Below are positions 36,440-49,504 of a stretch of DNA of 64,000 nucleotides, piece by piece. The DNA is from Oreohelix idahoensis. Its lineage: Eukaryota > Mollusca > Gastropoda > Stylommatophora > Oreohelicidae. A program made the translations under genes and the position numbers. The notes beneath the pieces are model-generated. The model was given only the letters and a program-made list of their open reading frames with translations, was not told the DNA's origin and ran no database searches. The stretch lies in assembly GCA_024509875.1 (NCBI GenBank), contig JAMPIV010012159.1, forward strand, positions 1 through 64,000, in the 5' to 3' direction. The number at the start of each line of letters is the position of its first letter. Within the stretch, counting starts at the first letter, position 1.

Positions 36440-39400
36440 ATGATGATAAAATTCAATTTAGAAAGATTTAGAATTATCCAGTGGAATTGTAGGGGTATTA
36501 AAAAAAATTTTGCACCCCTACTATCAGAGACTGGAGGAAATACTGATATATATGCTCTTCAAGAGACCCATTTAAACCCAAATAATAGATATAGTTGTAA
36601 GGGCTTTAAGATACTTAGACACGATAGGAAAGAAGGTAGAGGAGGAGGTGTCGCAGTCTTAGTTAGCGAAAAATTTAAAATCATAGACTGGGAAGTATTT
36701 AATACAACCAATATAGAAGGTATCCAGGTTACTATAGCAGCTGAACCAAACAATCTAACAATTCTAAATGTATATGCTAAAGATGGCACAATTAAAGATG
36801 AAGAAATACTAGCCATAAGCACCAGACTAGGCCCCAAAACAATCATAGTAGGCGATTTTAACTCCCATCATTGTGCTTGGGGTGGACAACATGCAGATAA
36901 TGCAGGAAAATGCCTACTTGACTTCATAGAAAACAATGAACTACTAATACTAAATGATGGATCTGCAACAAGAATTAATCCACAAGCTAATAGGGCAGAC
37001 TCAGCAATAGACATAAGTATAGCAACTAACAACCTAGCGAATGTAAATTGGGAAGTGTTACAAGACACAAACTCAGATCATCTGCCCATTGTAATAACCA
37101 TGCATGAAAATGTCATTCCAAACCCAGAACCAGAGAAACCTACCTTCAACTATAAAAAAGCAAACTGGGAAGCTTTCCAATCAGAGCTGGAGGTGATGGA
37201 ATATAAAGACATGGAATCAGATGATACTGACTTGTGGGCGGAAACACTGACCAATGAAATTCTGAAAATAGCAATAAAGTATATACCAAATAAAAATATG
37301 CCACAACACCTTAAACCAATAAGTAACATTAATAAGAAAAGAGAAACTCAATGGAATAAAGAACCAGTTGCCTGGTGGAATAAAAGCTGTGCAGAAATTC
37401 ATGAGAGAAGAAAAAGGGCCTTACAAAAATATAGAAATAACAGAACAGAAGAAAACTATGATAAGTATAAACTTATTAGGAATGAATCTAACAGAATAAT
37501 ATTCAAAGCCAAAGAAACTAACTGGAAGGAGTTTTGTCAGTCACTTAAACCTAGCACTCAAATTAGAGAAGTATGGAAAAAGCTTAAGGCAATCAAAGGG
37601 AACAATAAGAAAACAATAATGCCAACAATCAAACTACCAAAGAGAGCAGAAACAGATAAAGAAAAAGCTAATGCCCTTGCCGAGTATTTCTATAAAGTCA
37701 GTGCAAAAAGTAGCCTTGGACAGGAAGAAAATGAGAGAAGAGAAAGACTTAGGATACAGTTTTTAAAAGAACTACCAGACCAGATAGATGAAACAAACTA
37801 TTTAGATGCTGATATAACAGAGGAAGAAGTAACTAATGCAATAAAAGATAAATCTAATACTGCCTCAGGGCAAGATATACTTAGTTATGAAATCCTTAAG
37901 AAAGTACCCAAAAGAACTATAAACATAATAACTTCACTTTATAACAAAATCTGGAACTTAGGAAAGATACCAAAAGCATGGAAAGTAGCTATGATAGTAC
38001 CCATTCTAAAACCCATAAGGAAGCCCATGATGTAAGTTCATATAGGCCTATCTCCTTAACATCACAACTAGGTAAAATACTGGAAACTGTTGTGAATAAA
38101 AGAGTTAAATTCTACCTGGAAAAAAACCAGTTATATAGCCCAAACCAGTCAGGGTTTAGAGCAGACAGAAGTACAGTAGACCAGCTTGTAAGATTAGAAC
38201 ATGATGTAAAGCTAGGGTTCAAGAGGAAAGAGAAAACAGTGGCAGTCTTTCTAGATGTAGCTAGAGCATATGATGAATGCTGGCGCGATGGAGCTCTTTA
38301 CAAAATGAAAAAGATTGGCATTACTGGTAAAACCTATAGGTATCTAGAAAACTTTTTACAGGACAGGTATTTTGCTGTACAGGTGAATAATGATAGGTCA
38401 GAAATATATGAACAACAGAATGGGATTCCTCAAGGATCAGTGATCTCTCCTTCAATTTTCACTATAGCTGTAAATGATTTAGCAGATGAATTTAATGACA
38501 TAAAGAATGCAGTATCACAATTTGCAGATGACTGTGCCATTTGGCGATCTGGAAAAAACTTGGACCATGTTTACAAAAAACTTCAAAATCAAATAGACAA
38601 AGTTTCAGAGTGGATGAAAAGTTGGGGCTTCCAAATTAATGTAAACAAAACAGTAGGTATGATTTTCAGCAAAGGAAATTTAAAAAAAAATAACAAAATC
38701 AATATAACCATTAAAGGACAGAAAATATGTACCTCCTCAACAACTAGATTTCTGGGCATAACTTTAGATAAACAACTAAATTATAATAAACATATAGACA
38801 ATTTGGTAGAAAGCTGTAGGGGACCCCTAAATATACTAAGGATTGTAAAAGGTAATGGATGGGGGGCCAGCAATAAAATAATGCTTATGTTCTACAAGTC
38901 CTTCATCAGGGGGAAACTGGATTATGCCAGCATAGTCTATGACTCAGCTGCAGCTTCTAACAAAGCAAAACTGGACAGGATTCAAAATGCAGCCATGAGA
39001 ACTATTACAGGTGCATTTATATCGACACCAGTAGAAGCTCTAGAAGTAGCTCTCGGCATACCTCCCCTTGGTCTAAGACGGAAAGAACTGAGATTAAATT
39101 ATTGGAGTAAAGTAGCACAAGAAGTGACCCACCCAGCACATAAAGCATTTGTCAAAAACCAACCAAGTGTATGGGACGTCCCCTTAAATAAAGATAGATA
39201 TCCAACAGGATGGAGAACTATAGAAGACCTAATGCAGTTCAAAGAACTATCAAACACAATTGAAAATAGTAATAAATACAGAAGCAAAATACCACCCTGG
39301 GAACTAAAAACACCAATCATAGACTACTCACTTACTGAAAAGATCAAACAAAACATAGAAGATAAGGAAGCCAAAATGATAAGTAGAAAGTTCATAGAGC

Positions 39401-40248
39401 AACTAACTAAACAAAGTCTGGCCGTCTACACTGATGGATCCAAGGGTGATAGTGGGCAACTAGGTGCCGGAGTTGTAATACCACAATGGGGAATAAAAAA
39501 GAGCTACAGTATAACGGAAGGGGCATCGATTTTTACTGCAGAGATGGTAGCAATTCTTAAAAGTCTAGAAATAATCGAAGATAACCCACCAGAAGCTGTT
39601 ACGATATTTACAGACTCACTATCATCACTACAAGCACTAGAACACCCAGGTAAATGTAGCCGGCCAGACATAAAGGAAGAAATTCTAGCAATTAATACAT
39701 CACTAGAGAACAGAGGATGTAGTGTGAGGCTAGTGTGGGTTCCAGCACACATAGGTATAGCTGGCAACGAGTTGGCAGACCAGAATGCCAAGAAGGGAAG
39801 AACAAGTAAAAACAATATAAAAGCAGGACTGGGAAGGTCAGAGATCAAGAGCCAAGTGAAGGAAACTATAAACGAGGAATGGAAGACAACATGGAAGGAA
39901 AGTAGAAAAGGCAGACACGCGTTCAAACTGCTGAAAGAACCAACGAGGACATGCCAGGTCAGAGAAGAATTAAAGATACCATCGAACAAAAAACTGTGGC
40001 GTCTCCGACTCGGTGCAGCATACTTCATGGTAGAAGAACCACACTGCCAAGAATGTCAGGAAGAGAATGACATAGACCACTACCTGATCCACTGTAAAAA
40101 GTATGAACAACAAAGGCTTGAATTAAAAACTTACTATAGAAATCACAATATAGACTTAACAGGTGATAAGGTTTTAAGTATAGATGCCCCAAGAGATGCC
40201 CAATCAATACTTAAAAGATATATACATAAAACAAAGGAAAAAATATAA
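36440..40248 (+). pseudogene. ORF2 of I/Nimb-type LINE (endonuclease, RT, RNase H), one frameshift
   Basis: Two overlapping frames (36,440-38,035 and 37,978-40,248) form one protein of about 1265 residues, with a single slip near 38,020. Domain order: apurinic-type endonuclease (IQWNCRG, LQETHL, VGDFNSHH, SDHLPI); RT from about 37,850 (SYRPISLTS, FLDVARAYD, IPQGSVISP, QFADDCAIW); RNase H at about 39,420-39,810 (VYTDGSKGDSGQLGAG, FTAEMVAI, FTDSLSS, PAHIGIAGNELADQNAK); and a C-terminal CQEC...HYLIHC knuckle. RNase H in a LINE indicates the I group (I, Nimb, Ingi and kin). Apart from the slip, all catalytic residues are present, making this one of the best-preserved elements here. Confidence 0.9.
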
Positions 40249-40700
40249 GGTTAGAACTTCAGGAAAATCATCCAACTAAATAGAAATTAAGCAGCAAGAA
40301 CTAACAAAGCATTAACAAAAAAAAATAACTACTCATAGGACAAGGAAAGACAAGGTATTAAAAAAAAAGGGACAACAACTCAAAAAGAACAAATACTAAT
40401 ACAAATTAAAACCAAGTGTAAAGGACAATAGTTATCTAGAAACAATACAAAAGAGAAAATAAAATTGACAAATACTAATATAAATAAAAATCAGCAACTG
40501 CAAAAAACAACAGTTATTTAAATTGAATACAAAATTAGTAAATAAAATGACACTAAATACCCCAATTATAACCAACTTTCAGGTTGAACAGGGTAGACCA
40601 AGATGGAACGAGAAGAGGCAACAATGATCAGAGTTTGAGTGCCCGATCTCCACCCATCATTTAATCAAAACAACAACAACAACAGCGACCTTTCAGAAGT
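40249..40700 (+). other. 3' untranslated region of the I-type LINE
   Basis: Very A-rich, with several A-runs and an (AAC)n run at 40,667-40,685. The exact 3' end is not clear; I do not see a clean target duplication. Confidence 0.45.
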
Positions 40701-41900
40701 ATCAGTCCAGAAGAGATAACAAACAAGACGAGAGAGATACGAAGTTAGGCTAGCCCTGTGTCGGTAGAAGGGGAACAAAGACATGACATGTGAGTTAATT
40801 TAAATTAGCGTTAGTTTTCTAGAAGTCTGAAATTATATTCAGCACGAGTCTATTTTAATGTTGAGTGATATAGATAGATGTGTTTCCAAAGGAAATGTCT
40901 TTTTAGGACATTATAATTTAGTCTTGAAATGATAGATGAGTGAAAATAATGTTTGATAGGTTTTATTAGGCACGCAAAGCCTAAATCCAGATGTGAGAAT
41001 TTAGTATCAAGTATTTCATCCATCAGACCGGGAAAATTTAGTAGGAGAGTGTTTTATACATGAAAACTGACAGAAATTATTATCAGAAAACTGCAAATTA
41101 GATAATATTAACCTAGTTGGAAGATGGCAACAGGGAGAGCCACGTGGTGATTGTATAAAAGCGGCGCGAGGTCCTGCGGTAACACTCTAGTTATCACTTA
41201 ATGTTACACAGTTTTAGATTGTGTGACTTGAGACGGGGGAGGGAAGCAGAGAAGGATAATGTTCCCCGGTAAAGGAAAGAGAGAGTTTTCTTGGTACATG
41301 TTACGCCATGTGCACGTTTGTATTTGAGTCCCTTTGGCTTAAGTCGAGAATAATTATATTGTATTCTTTATGTAAGAGTAATTTAGTGTATTTCACGTTT
41401 ATTGATAATTCTACTGTATATATTTAATGAGTTACTGTGAGGTGAGAATAGTCATTTAGATTTCTGGAGAGCGCGAGGCCACTCCTTGGGCGTAAAGCGC
41501 ATTTGAAACATAAATGTTGCTGTTTGCTCCTTGCGGAGCAGGGCGACACCAGTGCGGCTGAATCCTACAGAAGCCTGCATGAAGCATTTATATGCTATGG
41601 CAGTGAGTTGTTTCGGTAACGATGTGTTTCAGGTGATGAGATTCCCAGGCGCACCAGTCGTCACATACGACATGCTTCAGAATGCAGTAACGAATATTGA
41701 GATAGACCAGTTGTGAGGTGGTGGTTTATTCTCGTTATTGAGAGTATTTGTTGTACATGTAGTTGAAGAATATTATTTTATGTCCATTTTATGATTATTT
41801 AATTATGGTTATGTGAGGAATGGTTGTGAGAGCACGTGGGCTCACTTCAAGGTATATATTTCTCTTCTCCGCTCCTGAGGGAGCATGGGGCCAACAGTGT
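40701..41900. other. Noncoding DNA with a promoter-like TATA box
   Basis: TATAAAAGCGGCGCG at 41,154 resembles a core promoter as found in LTRs. A degenerate version of the 42-kb minisatellite unit lies at 41,590-41,690. A small ORF (41,531-41,716) runs through it and has no recognisable domain. An unrecognised LTR is possible. Confidence 0.35.
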
Positions 41901-41929
41901 GGTTTGCCTCCATATTAAGTATCCATATG

Positions 41930-42330
41930 CTAGGGCAGTAGTGTTTCGGTAGCAATGTGTGTTACATGGTGAGATTGCCAGCCCCACGCACAACACCTTA
42001 CTAGTCTCATTGGACGACATGCATGCGTGTGTGTGTGTGTGATAGCTGAGTGTGTGCTCTTGCAGTAGTGGTTTCGGTAGCAATCTGTGTTACATGGAGA
42101 GATTGCCAGCCCCACGCACAACACCTTACTAGTCTCATTGGACGACATGCATGAGTGTGTGTGTGTGTGTGTGTGATAGCTGAGTGTGTGCTCTTGCAGT
42201 AGTGGTTTCGGTAGCAACCTGTGTTACATGGTGAGATTGCCAGCCCCACGCACAACACCTTACTAGCCGCATTGGATGACACACATGAGTGTGTGTGGGT
42301 GTGTGTGTGTGATAGTTGAGTGTGTCAGGT
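41930..42330. repeat. Minisatellite, unit about 130-136 bp, three copies
   Basis: Each unit contains TTTCGGTAGCAA, GAGATTGCCAGCCCCACGCAC, ACCTTACTAG, CATTGGA and a (GT)n run of variable length, then GATAGYTGAGTGTG. Three units start near 41,940, 42,068 and 42,204. Minus-strand ORFs of 78-95 residues are simply the repeat read in frame. Confidence 0.9.
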
Positions 42331-42644
42331 GGCGGCGTAGGACAGTTTGACAGGTGAGAGCGTGGTGTTTCTCATTCAGTATTATATTATGATTTTAACT
42401 ATTCTGTGCTTTGTTTGCTTCTTCAGATTAGCATCGGGCACTGTTGGGTGTTTTGTTTTGTTTGGTGTTATGTTCCTTGGTTTATTTGTTTAATGTTTGC
42501 TTTGTCACTGAATGGGCTGTAAAAATAAATATAGCCCCTGCCTCTAGAATCAAGAGTTTTATTGTTGTTCGGGTCGGTGCGAGTGTGACAAGAGAGTGAT
42601 ATCACAATCACAACATAATCATCATCATCATCTCGCCCACCCTA
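42331..42644. other. Noncoding DNA
   Basis: An AATAAA at about 42,525 and T-rich text; nothing else recognised. Confidence 0.4.
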
Positions 42645-42645
42645 C

Positions 42646-42720
<75 letters not shown>
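42645..42720. repeat. (AC)n(TA)n compound microsatellite
   Basis: ACACAC run followed by 60 bp of pure TA. Confidence 0.96.
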
Positions 42721-42723
<3 letters not shown>

Positions 42724-42979
42724 AGAATTTTAATGTATTTGTAGTAATTTTACTTACACTACATTACACTCTTTCATAACCCTAGACATTATACGTAGCT
42801 ATCATACATACTAGTCAAGAATAAGTCTGAATGAGGTCATAGATGGTAGTAGAAAGGTACTCTGATAACTCAACCCAAAATTTGTTATAATCAGGGACCT
42901 TCACAGCTGACCTCATTCAGTACACTAGAAATATTGAATGATAACATCTATTAACATCAAATCCACCACAATCACTACC
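42721..42979 (+). repeat. LTR fragment related to Gypsy element 2, opposite strand
   Basis: Reverse-complemented, it aligns with the inner-facing end of the LTRs at 47,162 and 53,921, starting at the LTR terminus itself (GTAGTGATTGTGG versus GTAGTGATGTTGC). A more diverged copy is at 32,640-32,943. It ends right where LINE coding sequence starts. Confidence 0.7.
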
Positions 42980-44916
42980 TGCTAACAATCAAAAGAACAA
43001 CTGAAAGAGTTGCTCAGCCTAGGAACTGCCCAACATCACGCAAGAAACCAAGTAAACGAGCAGGAGAAATGAGCATTAGGACCTACAAGCTGAGAGAGCC
43101 AGAAATTAAGACCAGATATCAGGGGCTTATTGCTGCAGCGGTGAGCAACACAGAAGAACGACCTGATGACTTGGAAACCCTCTGGATTAAATTCAAGGAT
43201 ATCATAAAGACAGCTGCTGCAGAAGCATGCGGTGAAGTCCGACTTGGGAACAAGAGAAAGAGGACACCTTGGTGGACAGAGGAAGTCAAAGAGAAAATAA
43301 GAGAGAAGAAAATGGCATGGAAACAATACTTAGGAGCTAAAAACACAACAGGACAAATGGAAAAATATAGAGAATATGTGACACTCAGAACAGAAGCAAA
43401 GAACAAAGTGCTAGCAGCAAAACAGAAGTCCTGGGAAGAATTTGGAGAAAAGCTAGAAAAAGATGCACAAGAAAACCAGAAATTGTTCTATAAGACCCTA
43501 AAGAACATGAGGAAGGAAAAACAATGCCCTCTCAAATTTATAAAGGACAAGCAAGGCAAATTGCTTACTGCCCCGAAGGAAGTAATGGAAAGATGGAAAG
43601 AATATTTCTCAGAACTCCTGGATGGTGAGCATGGTGAAGCATCAGAAATGATAACCACTAGCACAGAAGAGAAAACCAATGATGGTGAAGATGACATAAA
43701 GATGGAAGAACTGAAGGCAGCACTGGAGAAAATCAAGATGGGCAAAGCAGCAGGGCATGATGGTATAACACCAGAAATGGTTAAGTACATGGGAGCATCA
43801 GGCGACCTATTACTCTTAAGGGTCCTACAGGCAGCATGGTGCAACAAGACCATACCAAAGGATTGGGAGATTGCCATCATAACACCAATTTTCAAAAGGG
43901 TGACAATCGACAGTGTGGAAACCATAGAGGCATATCCCTTCTCAGTGTCCCTGGTAAAATCTACTCTAGAATCCTAGAGCAGAGACTCCGACGCCTAGCT
44001 GAGCCACAATTGGATGAGGTCCAGTGCGGATTCCGAGCAAACCGAAGTACTCAAGACCTAATCTTCACACTCAGACAGCTGAGTGAAAAGGCCCTTGAGT
44101 ATAAGAGTGAGATCCATCTTTGTTTCATAGATCTGGAAAAGGCGTTTGACAGGGTCCCCTGGAGCAAACTTTGGGACTGTTTGGCAAGGAAGAATATTCC
44201 AGCACCTCTGATTCATGCTATACAGAGCTTCTACAAGTCTTGCAGAAATTATGTGAGGACAGCAAACCATAAGTCAGAAGAGTTCAGGACCACCACTGGT
44301 GTAAGACAAGGTGATATCCTATCACCTTACCTCTTCATACTCCTTATGGACGATGTCATCAAGGCATGTAAGGAGAGAACAAGAAAGTATTCAGTGGGGT
44401 ACTGGAAGATGAGACAGGTCTATATTTCGGAGCTGGCATTTGCTGATGATGTTGCCCTGATTGCTAAATCAGAGGCACATCTCCAATCCAACCTGCAAGT
44501 CTGGAAGGAAGAGCTGGAGAAGAGAGGGATGGTCATAAGCAGCTCTAAAACAAAATCCATGGTGATATCACGAGAAGAAAGAAGACATCAGATTAAGCTG
44601 GGAGAACAGGTCCTGGAGCAGGTCGACCACTTTAAATACCTCGGAGCTATTATAGACCGAAAGGGAGGCATCAAAGAAGAGTTGGCCACTCGAAAAGCAG
44701 CAGCTGGGAGACTTTTTCAGGCCATAAATCGAGGATTCCTCAGCAAGAGAAAGGTTGGTAAGAAAACGAAGATGGCTGTATACCGCTCCACCTATGTCCC
44801 AGTCTTGTCATATGGATGCGAGTCATGGGCAATGACTACAACCCATAAAAGCCAGATCCAAACCTCAGAAATGAGGTATCTGAGGAAGGTGGTTGAAGTA
44901 ACAAGAAGAGACATGG
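42980..44916 (+). pseudogene. RTE-like LINE copy 2, main part (linker, RT, thumb), interrupted
   Basis: Two frames (open from about 42,982 to 43,977, then 43,836-44,920) join by a one-base slip near 43,898. The first part has the post-endonuclease linker (RTPWWTEEVKEKIR) and GKAAGHDGITPEMVK. RT follows: GNHRGISLLSVPGK, CGFRANRSTQDL, FIDLEKAFDRVPW, GVRQGDILSPYLF and LAFADDVALIA at about 44,440. The post-RT region KYLGAIIDRKGG ... RSTYVPVLSYGCESW is cut at VTRRDMV by a solo LTR at 44,917. The rest of the same LINE continues at 56,255. The endonuclease is missing, so the copy is 5'-truncated. Confidence 0.9.
44912..44916. repeat. Target-site duplication CATGG, left copy
   Basis: CATGG here and at 56,255-56,259 flank the solo LTR. 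The uninterrupted LINE copy at 33.7 kb (minus) has this sequence only once. Confidence 0.88.
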
Positions 44917-45889
44917 TGTGGCGTGAGGTTTTTATTTGGCTCTTGGATCAGTATAGTACTGACAATTACAGAAATAGAATTTCTGCAGAAAATGGTGAAG
45001 TCCCAGTGTCTGAGAGAACTACTGGTATTACGAATTAGTTACGGCTGTGAATGATCTGGTCTCGAAACATTAGTAGAGAGGAGACCGACATAACTTGCTA
45101 CCTCCGCTGTGTAACTAACTGTGATATTAAGACAAGGAAACAGATTTTACTTAACAATGATAAAATTGACAAGTCTTCAAATACAATTTCCGTATTATTT
45201 ATTTAGTATATACACTATCTACTCTTGTGCTGAAGGGTGAATGTTGAAAAATGGAATGTAATGGATTTGTAAGTTTACATATGATTTACAAATATTTATA
45301 TTTATATAGATATATAAATATATTACAACAAGTTTTCCAATTATAGGAACAAAAAATTATATCAGCTGTGCTGTTATTCAATTATAGTACAGGTATCAGC
45401 TGTGCTGTTAATTACGTCTATAACAATTATTAGCTATGCTGTTAATCTTGTCTCTTTCTACGCTAAATCTCTTTCTCGTCACTGACACTAACTTTTGCTC
45501 ACAATGCTGACAGAAATGGTATTAATGTGTACTCATCTCTCTAAGGTCTGTTCTTCTTTGTTTGGTTCACACAACAACGGCTGAGGATCGTTTCTTTAGC
45601 CCACCCAAGACTGAGGGGGACCAAAGATGTAGATTCTGTGCAACCTCTATGCTCCTGCGGAGTTCCAGGCAGCTGGATTGACGACCCACGATCTCAGTTT
45701 TGATGACACGAATAAAACCTGTAACAAGGAAAAATAGGGGCTAATTTCTGTCCTCAAGCCCACCTATTTCTAGTGTGGGTGAAATGAGCGTGTCTCAGGT
45801 GTCTGCATGTAGGATGAATGACAACATGGCTCAGTATGATTTAGCAATAGCGAGACAAGACAGGTGTCTACTTGCAAAACATTCTTTCT

Positions 45890-46040
45890 GATAAACTAAT
45901 GCATGGATACATTCAATAATATAAATTCAATGCATGAATACATTCAATAATATAAATTCAATACATGAATACATTCAATACATGAATACATCCCATAATA
46001 TAAATTCAATACATGCATACATCCAATAATATGTACACCT
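45890..46040. repeat. Short tandem repeat (ATACATTCAATAATATAAATTCA)
   Basis: A unit of about 30 bp containing ACATTCAATAATATAAATTC repeats four to five times with changes, inside the solo LTR. Confidence 0.85.
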
Positions 46041-46139
46041 AGGTGTGATACAACCATTTCCTTCTCCCTATAATATACCAGGCCCTCTCTGACAAGTGCT
46101 ATACAAGCTGGTAACATATATCCTAACAATATTGTTATG

Positions 46140-46530
46140 TTCTTATGATAGGAGTATATGAGACGAGGACTGTTTGGTGATATATCAGGTGGGAGTTATA
46201 AGAGACAATAGATTGGTGTTAGATGAGACAATAGATTGAGTCCTAACAAGGACTGTTTTGGTTATATTTCAGTTGGTTATCTGAGATAATAGACTGAAGT
46301 TATGTGAGACAATAGATTGAGTTATAGGAGACAATAGATTGAGTCCTAACAAGGACTGTTTTGGTTATATTTCAGTTGGTTTTATCTGAGATAATAGACT
46401 GAAGTTATAGGAGACAATAGATTGAGTTATAGGAGACAATAGATTGAGTCCTAACAAGGACTGTTTTGGTTATATTTCAGTTGGTTTGAGATAATAGATT
46501 GAAGTTATAGGAGACAATAGGTTGAAGTAT
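46140..46530. repeat. Tandem repeat in the solo LTR, GAGACAATAGATTGAG units
   Basis: A 100-130-bp unit with GAGTCCTAACAAGGACTG, TTTTGGTTATATTTCAGTTGG and variable numbers of TTATAGGAGACAATAGATTG occurs about three times. CCTAACAAGG-type inverted text may fold. Noncoding. Confidence 0.85.
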
Positions 46531-47156
46531 GAGTCCTATTAGTCTTCGTCTTCATCAATCCATATCAGGAAATACAATCCTTATACCTAATGCCCCAAGA
46601 TACAATCAGTAACCTGATAAATTCATAATGAACCAAAATATATTAAATATATACAGGTGTAGGTATTATAAATGACACACAACAAATACCAACATTATAG
46701 ACCTGCTGTACCTATTTTCCTACCAGTTTATAGTGAATTATATTTACCCTCTAAGATTTTTTAAACCGGCCAGGTTTTGACTCGACTTAGTGAAGCAGGC
46801 TGCAGGTCAATGCACTCCAGGTAAGCTATAAATCAAAGTTGACAGCTCCTCTTATTCAGTCGGTCGTCTCTCTGGCTTCGTGTCGGGTTGCGTACTTTTG
46901 CATAAAATCTCGCCCGATTATATAGGTAGATGAATGCTTAAGCAAAGCTTTTGGTTGGTTCCTGGCGGGGCAAGCTGATTGGTTTCCTGCAGTTTAGTCC
47001 CAAGCGTCGTACAGCCTAATTTTATTCTGTTTTTTCCGCCATCTTGCGTGAACCAGATGGCCGCGACCCACATCCGAAAAAATCAGGGCTTAAGTTTTTT
47101 CCTGGCGTAACTTCTTGTAATTTATTCCTGCTCAGCAACTGTGCGTTGATTGGCTG

Positions 47157-47161
47157 GGGCA
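47157..47161. repeat. Target-site duplication GGGCA, left copy
   Basis: GGGCA here and at 56,186-56,190 flank Gypsy element 2 exactly. Confidence 0.93.
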
Positions 47162-49417
47162 TGTAGTGATGTTGCTGGTATTGTATGATGGTGATATTAC
47201 TAATTGTAATTGTATGAGGCCAGCTGTGAAGGCTCCTGAGATAAAATGTAGTTGTGAATTGTCAGAAGGCCTTTCTTGCTACCACTACGACCTCACACTT
47301 AATTTTTTTTAAATGAATGTGGCTACGTAAAGTGTCTAGGGTTATGATATGTAGTGTGGTGTAATAGGTTATAGATATACCCACAGATATTTAACAAGAC
47401 TAATAATATTAATAAATGTTAAAATACACTGAACTAACTCACGTGTGTAAAATTTTTTGATAGAATTATATTACATTTATTTTGTTCTGGATCAATTTTT
47501 TAGGTTGACCAGAACTTAAAAGGATTTAGAGATTATGAAAGAAATGCATGGAATATTATATCATAAATGCAATAGTGTACATATATATGTACTATACTAG
47601 TTAGTTTTATTAAAATGTTCTAGTAGTCATCTACTTGGGAGGATAGTTAATGTTTGTGCTGTTGGGGTGGCCTCATCACACCTGTCTATATTGACTACAC
47701 AGTGTCCAGAAAATGGTGGGAATTTTTATGGGGGTATTAGTAACTAAAATGCGTTGGTGAATGTCCAGCAGACCAGAGGCTCACTCATCTGGTAGTTGTA
47801 GCTCTGGTGCTGAAATCAGGTGGTCCCACCTCTCCGTGCTGGCGGGCAATAATGGTGGTCTCTGTCACAAGTACTGCACAGATACACTCGAGTAAAGTCA
47901 CCAACTGAATAGACACTGCTTGGTTGACAACAGAAACTCACAGCTCTGCAATCAAAGTATGGGCCATGTGTCAAAATCTATTCTCTACCCACGTCTGGAC
48001 ACAACACTGACACAACAACCACATCATACAGACAGGTCAGATCTCTCTGACCAAACAGCACATTTACCATGGTGGTTTTACATCAGATAGATCCTCCCAG
48101 ACTATAGATTCTGAAAAATATTTATTATTTGTCTGCCCTAAAAGAGGATAGGTAATATGTTTCATTATTCTCAACACTTGATCTGTCTTGCCGAACCCTT
48201 GCTGGAGTTTATGTACATTGTTGGTCCCTAGACCCTGACTTGGGCGGGGGGTCTAGAGCAAATCCCTACTTGTTTGTAAGGCTAGATTTCGATATGGCAG
48301 TATCAAATCACTCGAACATGAAACAATATTCAAAATATATAAGGAAATAATTTCAATCTTACCAGATTATGAATAAATAACACAGAATTGCTAGCAAAAC
48401 TCAGCTGAGCTGCTGGCTATAGTATGGCGTCCCTAAATTTATTACACTTTCTTTCATATGGAAATCACCACACTTTAAAATCTGTGTCTATCACTGAACA
48501 ACTATTGAAGAATGGCCCCACTTTCGCGTCTGAGCGCTAATGATATGATTGTCTGTGGCCAATCACTGCCTAGGTTTATTTTAAATTCAAATTTCCTACC
48601 ATAAAGTCATTTCAGTCATGCTTCAGTCAAGTATGGATGGTTATCTGTTAGTCTGTCCGTCTCTACTTGTGTTTCTACAAAATGTACTTGATTTTTGAAC
48701 CAACCTTTCTCTCCCCTCCAAAATTTTGTCGTTAAAAGTTATATTTAGACACAGCTACCACCCAAAAACCCTCTCCTCCATACTAAGTAAATTTGAACAC
48801 CTGCGTCTCGAGGTCGTGTTTTTTTGTGTGCAATTAGCGACACTTTTAGATTCAATACAGTCTGTCGATGATGTGAACAACACTGTCTTTTGTCATTATC
48901 TTCAATATTATCTATCCGTCTGTAAAATTAAGAACATATTAGTTCACTGCTCAGAATAGGCCATCCGGCCAGCTAATTTTTATATTCCTAACATTAATAT
49001 TAAGAAAAAAGTACTTTTTAATTTTTGTAATATTCCTAACATCTGCGTTTAGCCGCTGAATTCAAATCAAGGGCTTGGTATCGCAAAAGCGTCCAATAAA
49101 TGACTGTGGCGTAACATATCTATGGTCCCTTCTGTCGAGTTGCTTACTTTTTATGTCAACTTGGGAAACGTGACTTTTCTCCGTTTCCCCCCCCAATTGC
49201 GTCTCCTTAGCCTTTCTAGTCTCACGCAATCTTTCCAGTCATATTTTTCCTTTTTGATCCGCCGTTCCCCTCCTGTCTAGCAAGTCAATTTTTATGGAGG
49301 GTGATGACCCGCGGTCTAGGCGATCATGTACTATTCGCAGCCTACGCATTATGTTTTTATCCTTAAATGTTATCTTTGGAGGTATTTTACCGTTGTATCT
49401 CTGTCAATTTCACTACA
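47162..49417 (-). repeat. 3' LTR of Gypsy element 2
   Basis: Direct repeat of 53,921-56,185, ending CACTACA at 49,417 in plus-strand terms. Inside lies a C-run of about 8 that is about twice as long in the other LTR. The ORF at 48,726-48,959 is not preserved as a gene. Confidence 0.94.
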
Positions 49418-49504
49418 CATCTCCCCACTTGAAAACATGCCTATGGCAAGTTCCAAAACCAGCGATACACATAGGTAAAATTACTCCTCACGTCTGCCAC
49501 TACT
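49418..49504 (-). promoter_or_regulatory. Polypurine tract and short 3' untranslated region of Gypsy element 2
   Basis: Read on the minus strand, AAGTGGGGAGATG directly precedes the LTR terminus TGTAGTG. The stop of pol is only about 90 bases upstream, a very short 3' region compared with element 1. Confidence 0.8.

Noticed and set aside
41847..42282. Three overlapping minus-strand ORFs of 78-95 codons with shared His-Thr repeats
   Set aside because: They read through the minisatellite; no domain and no start context.
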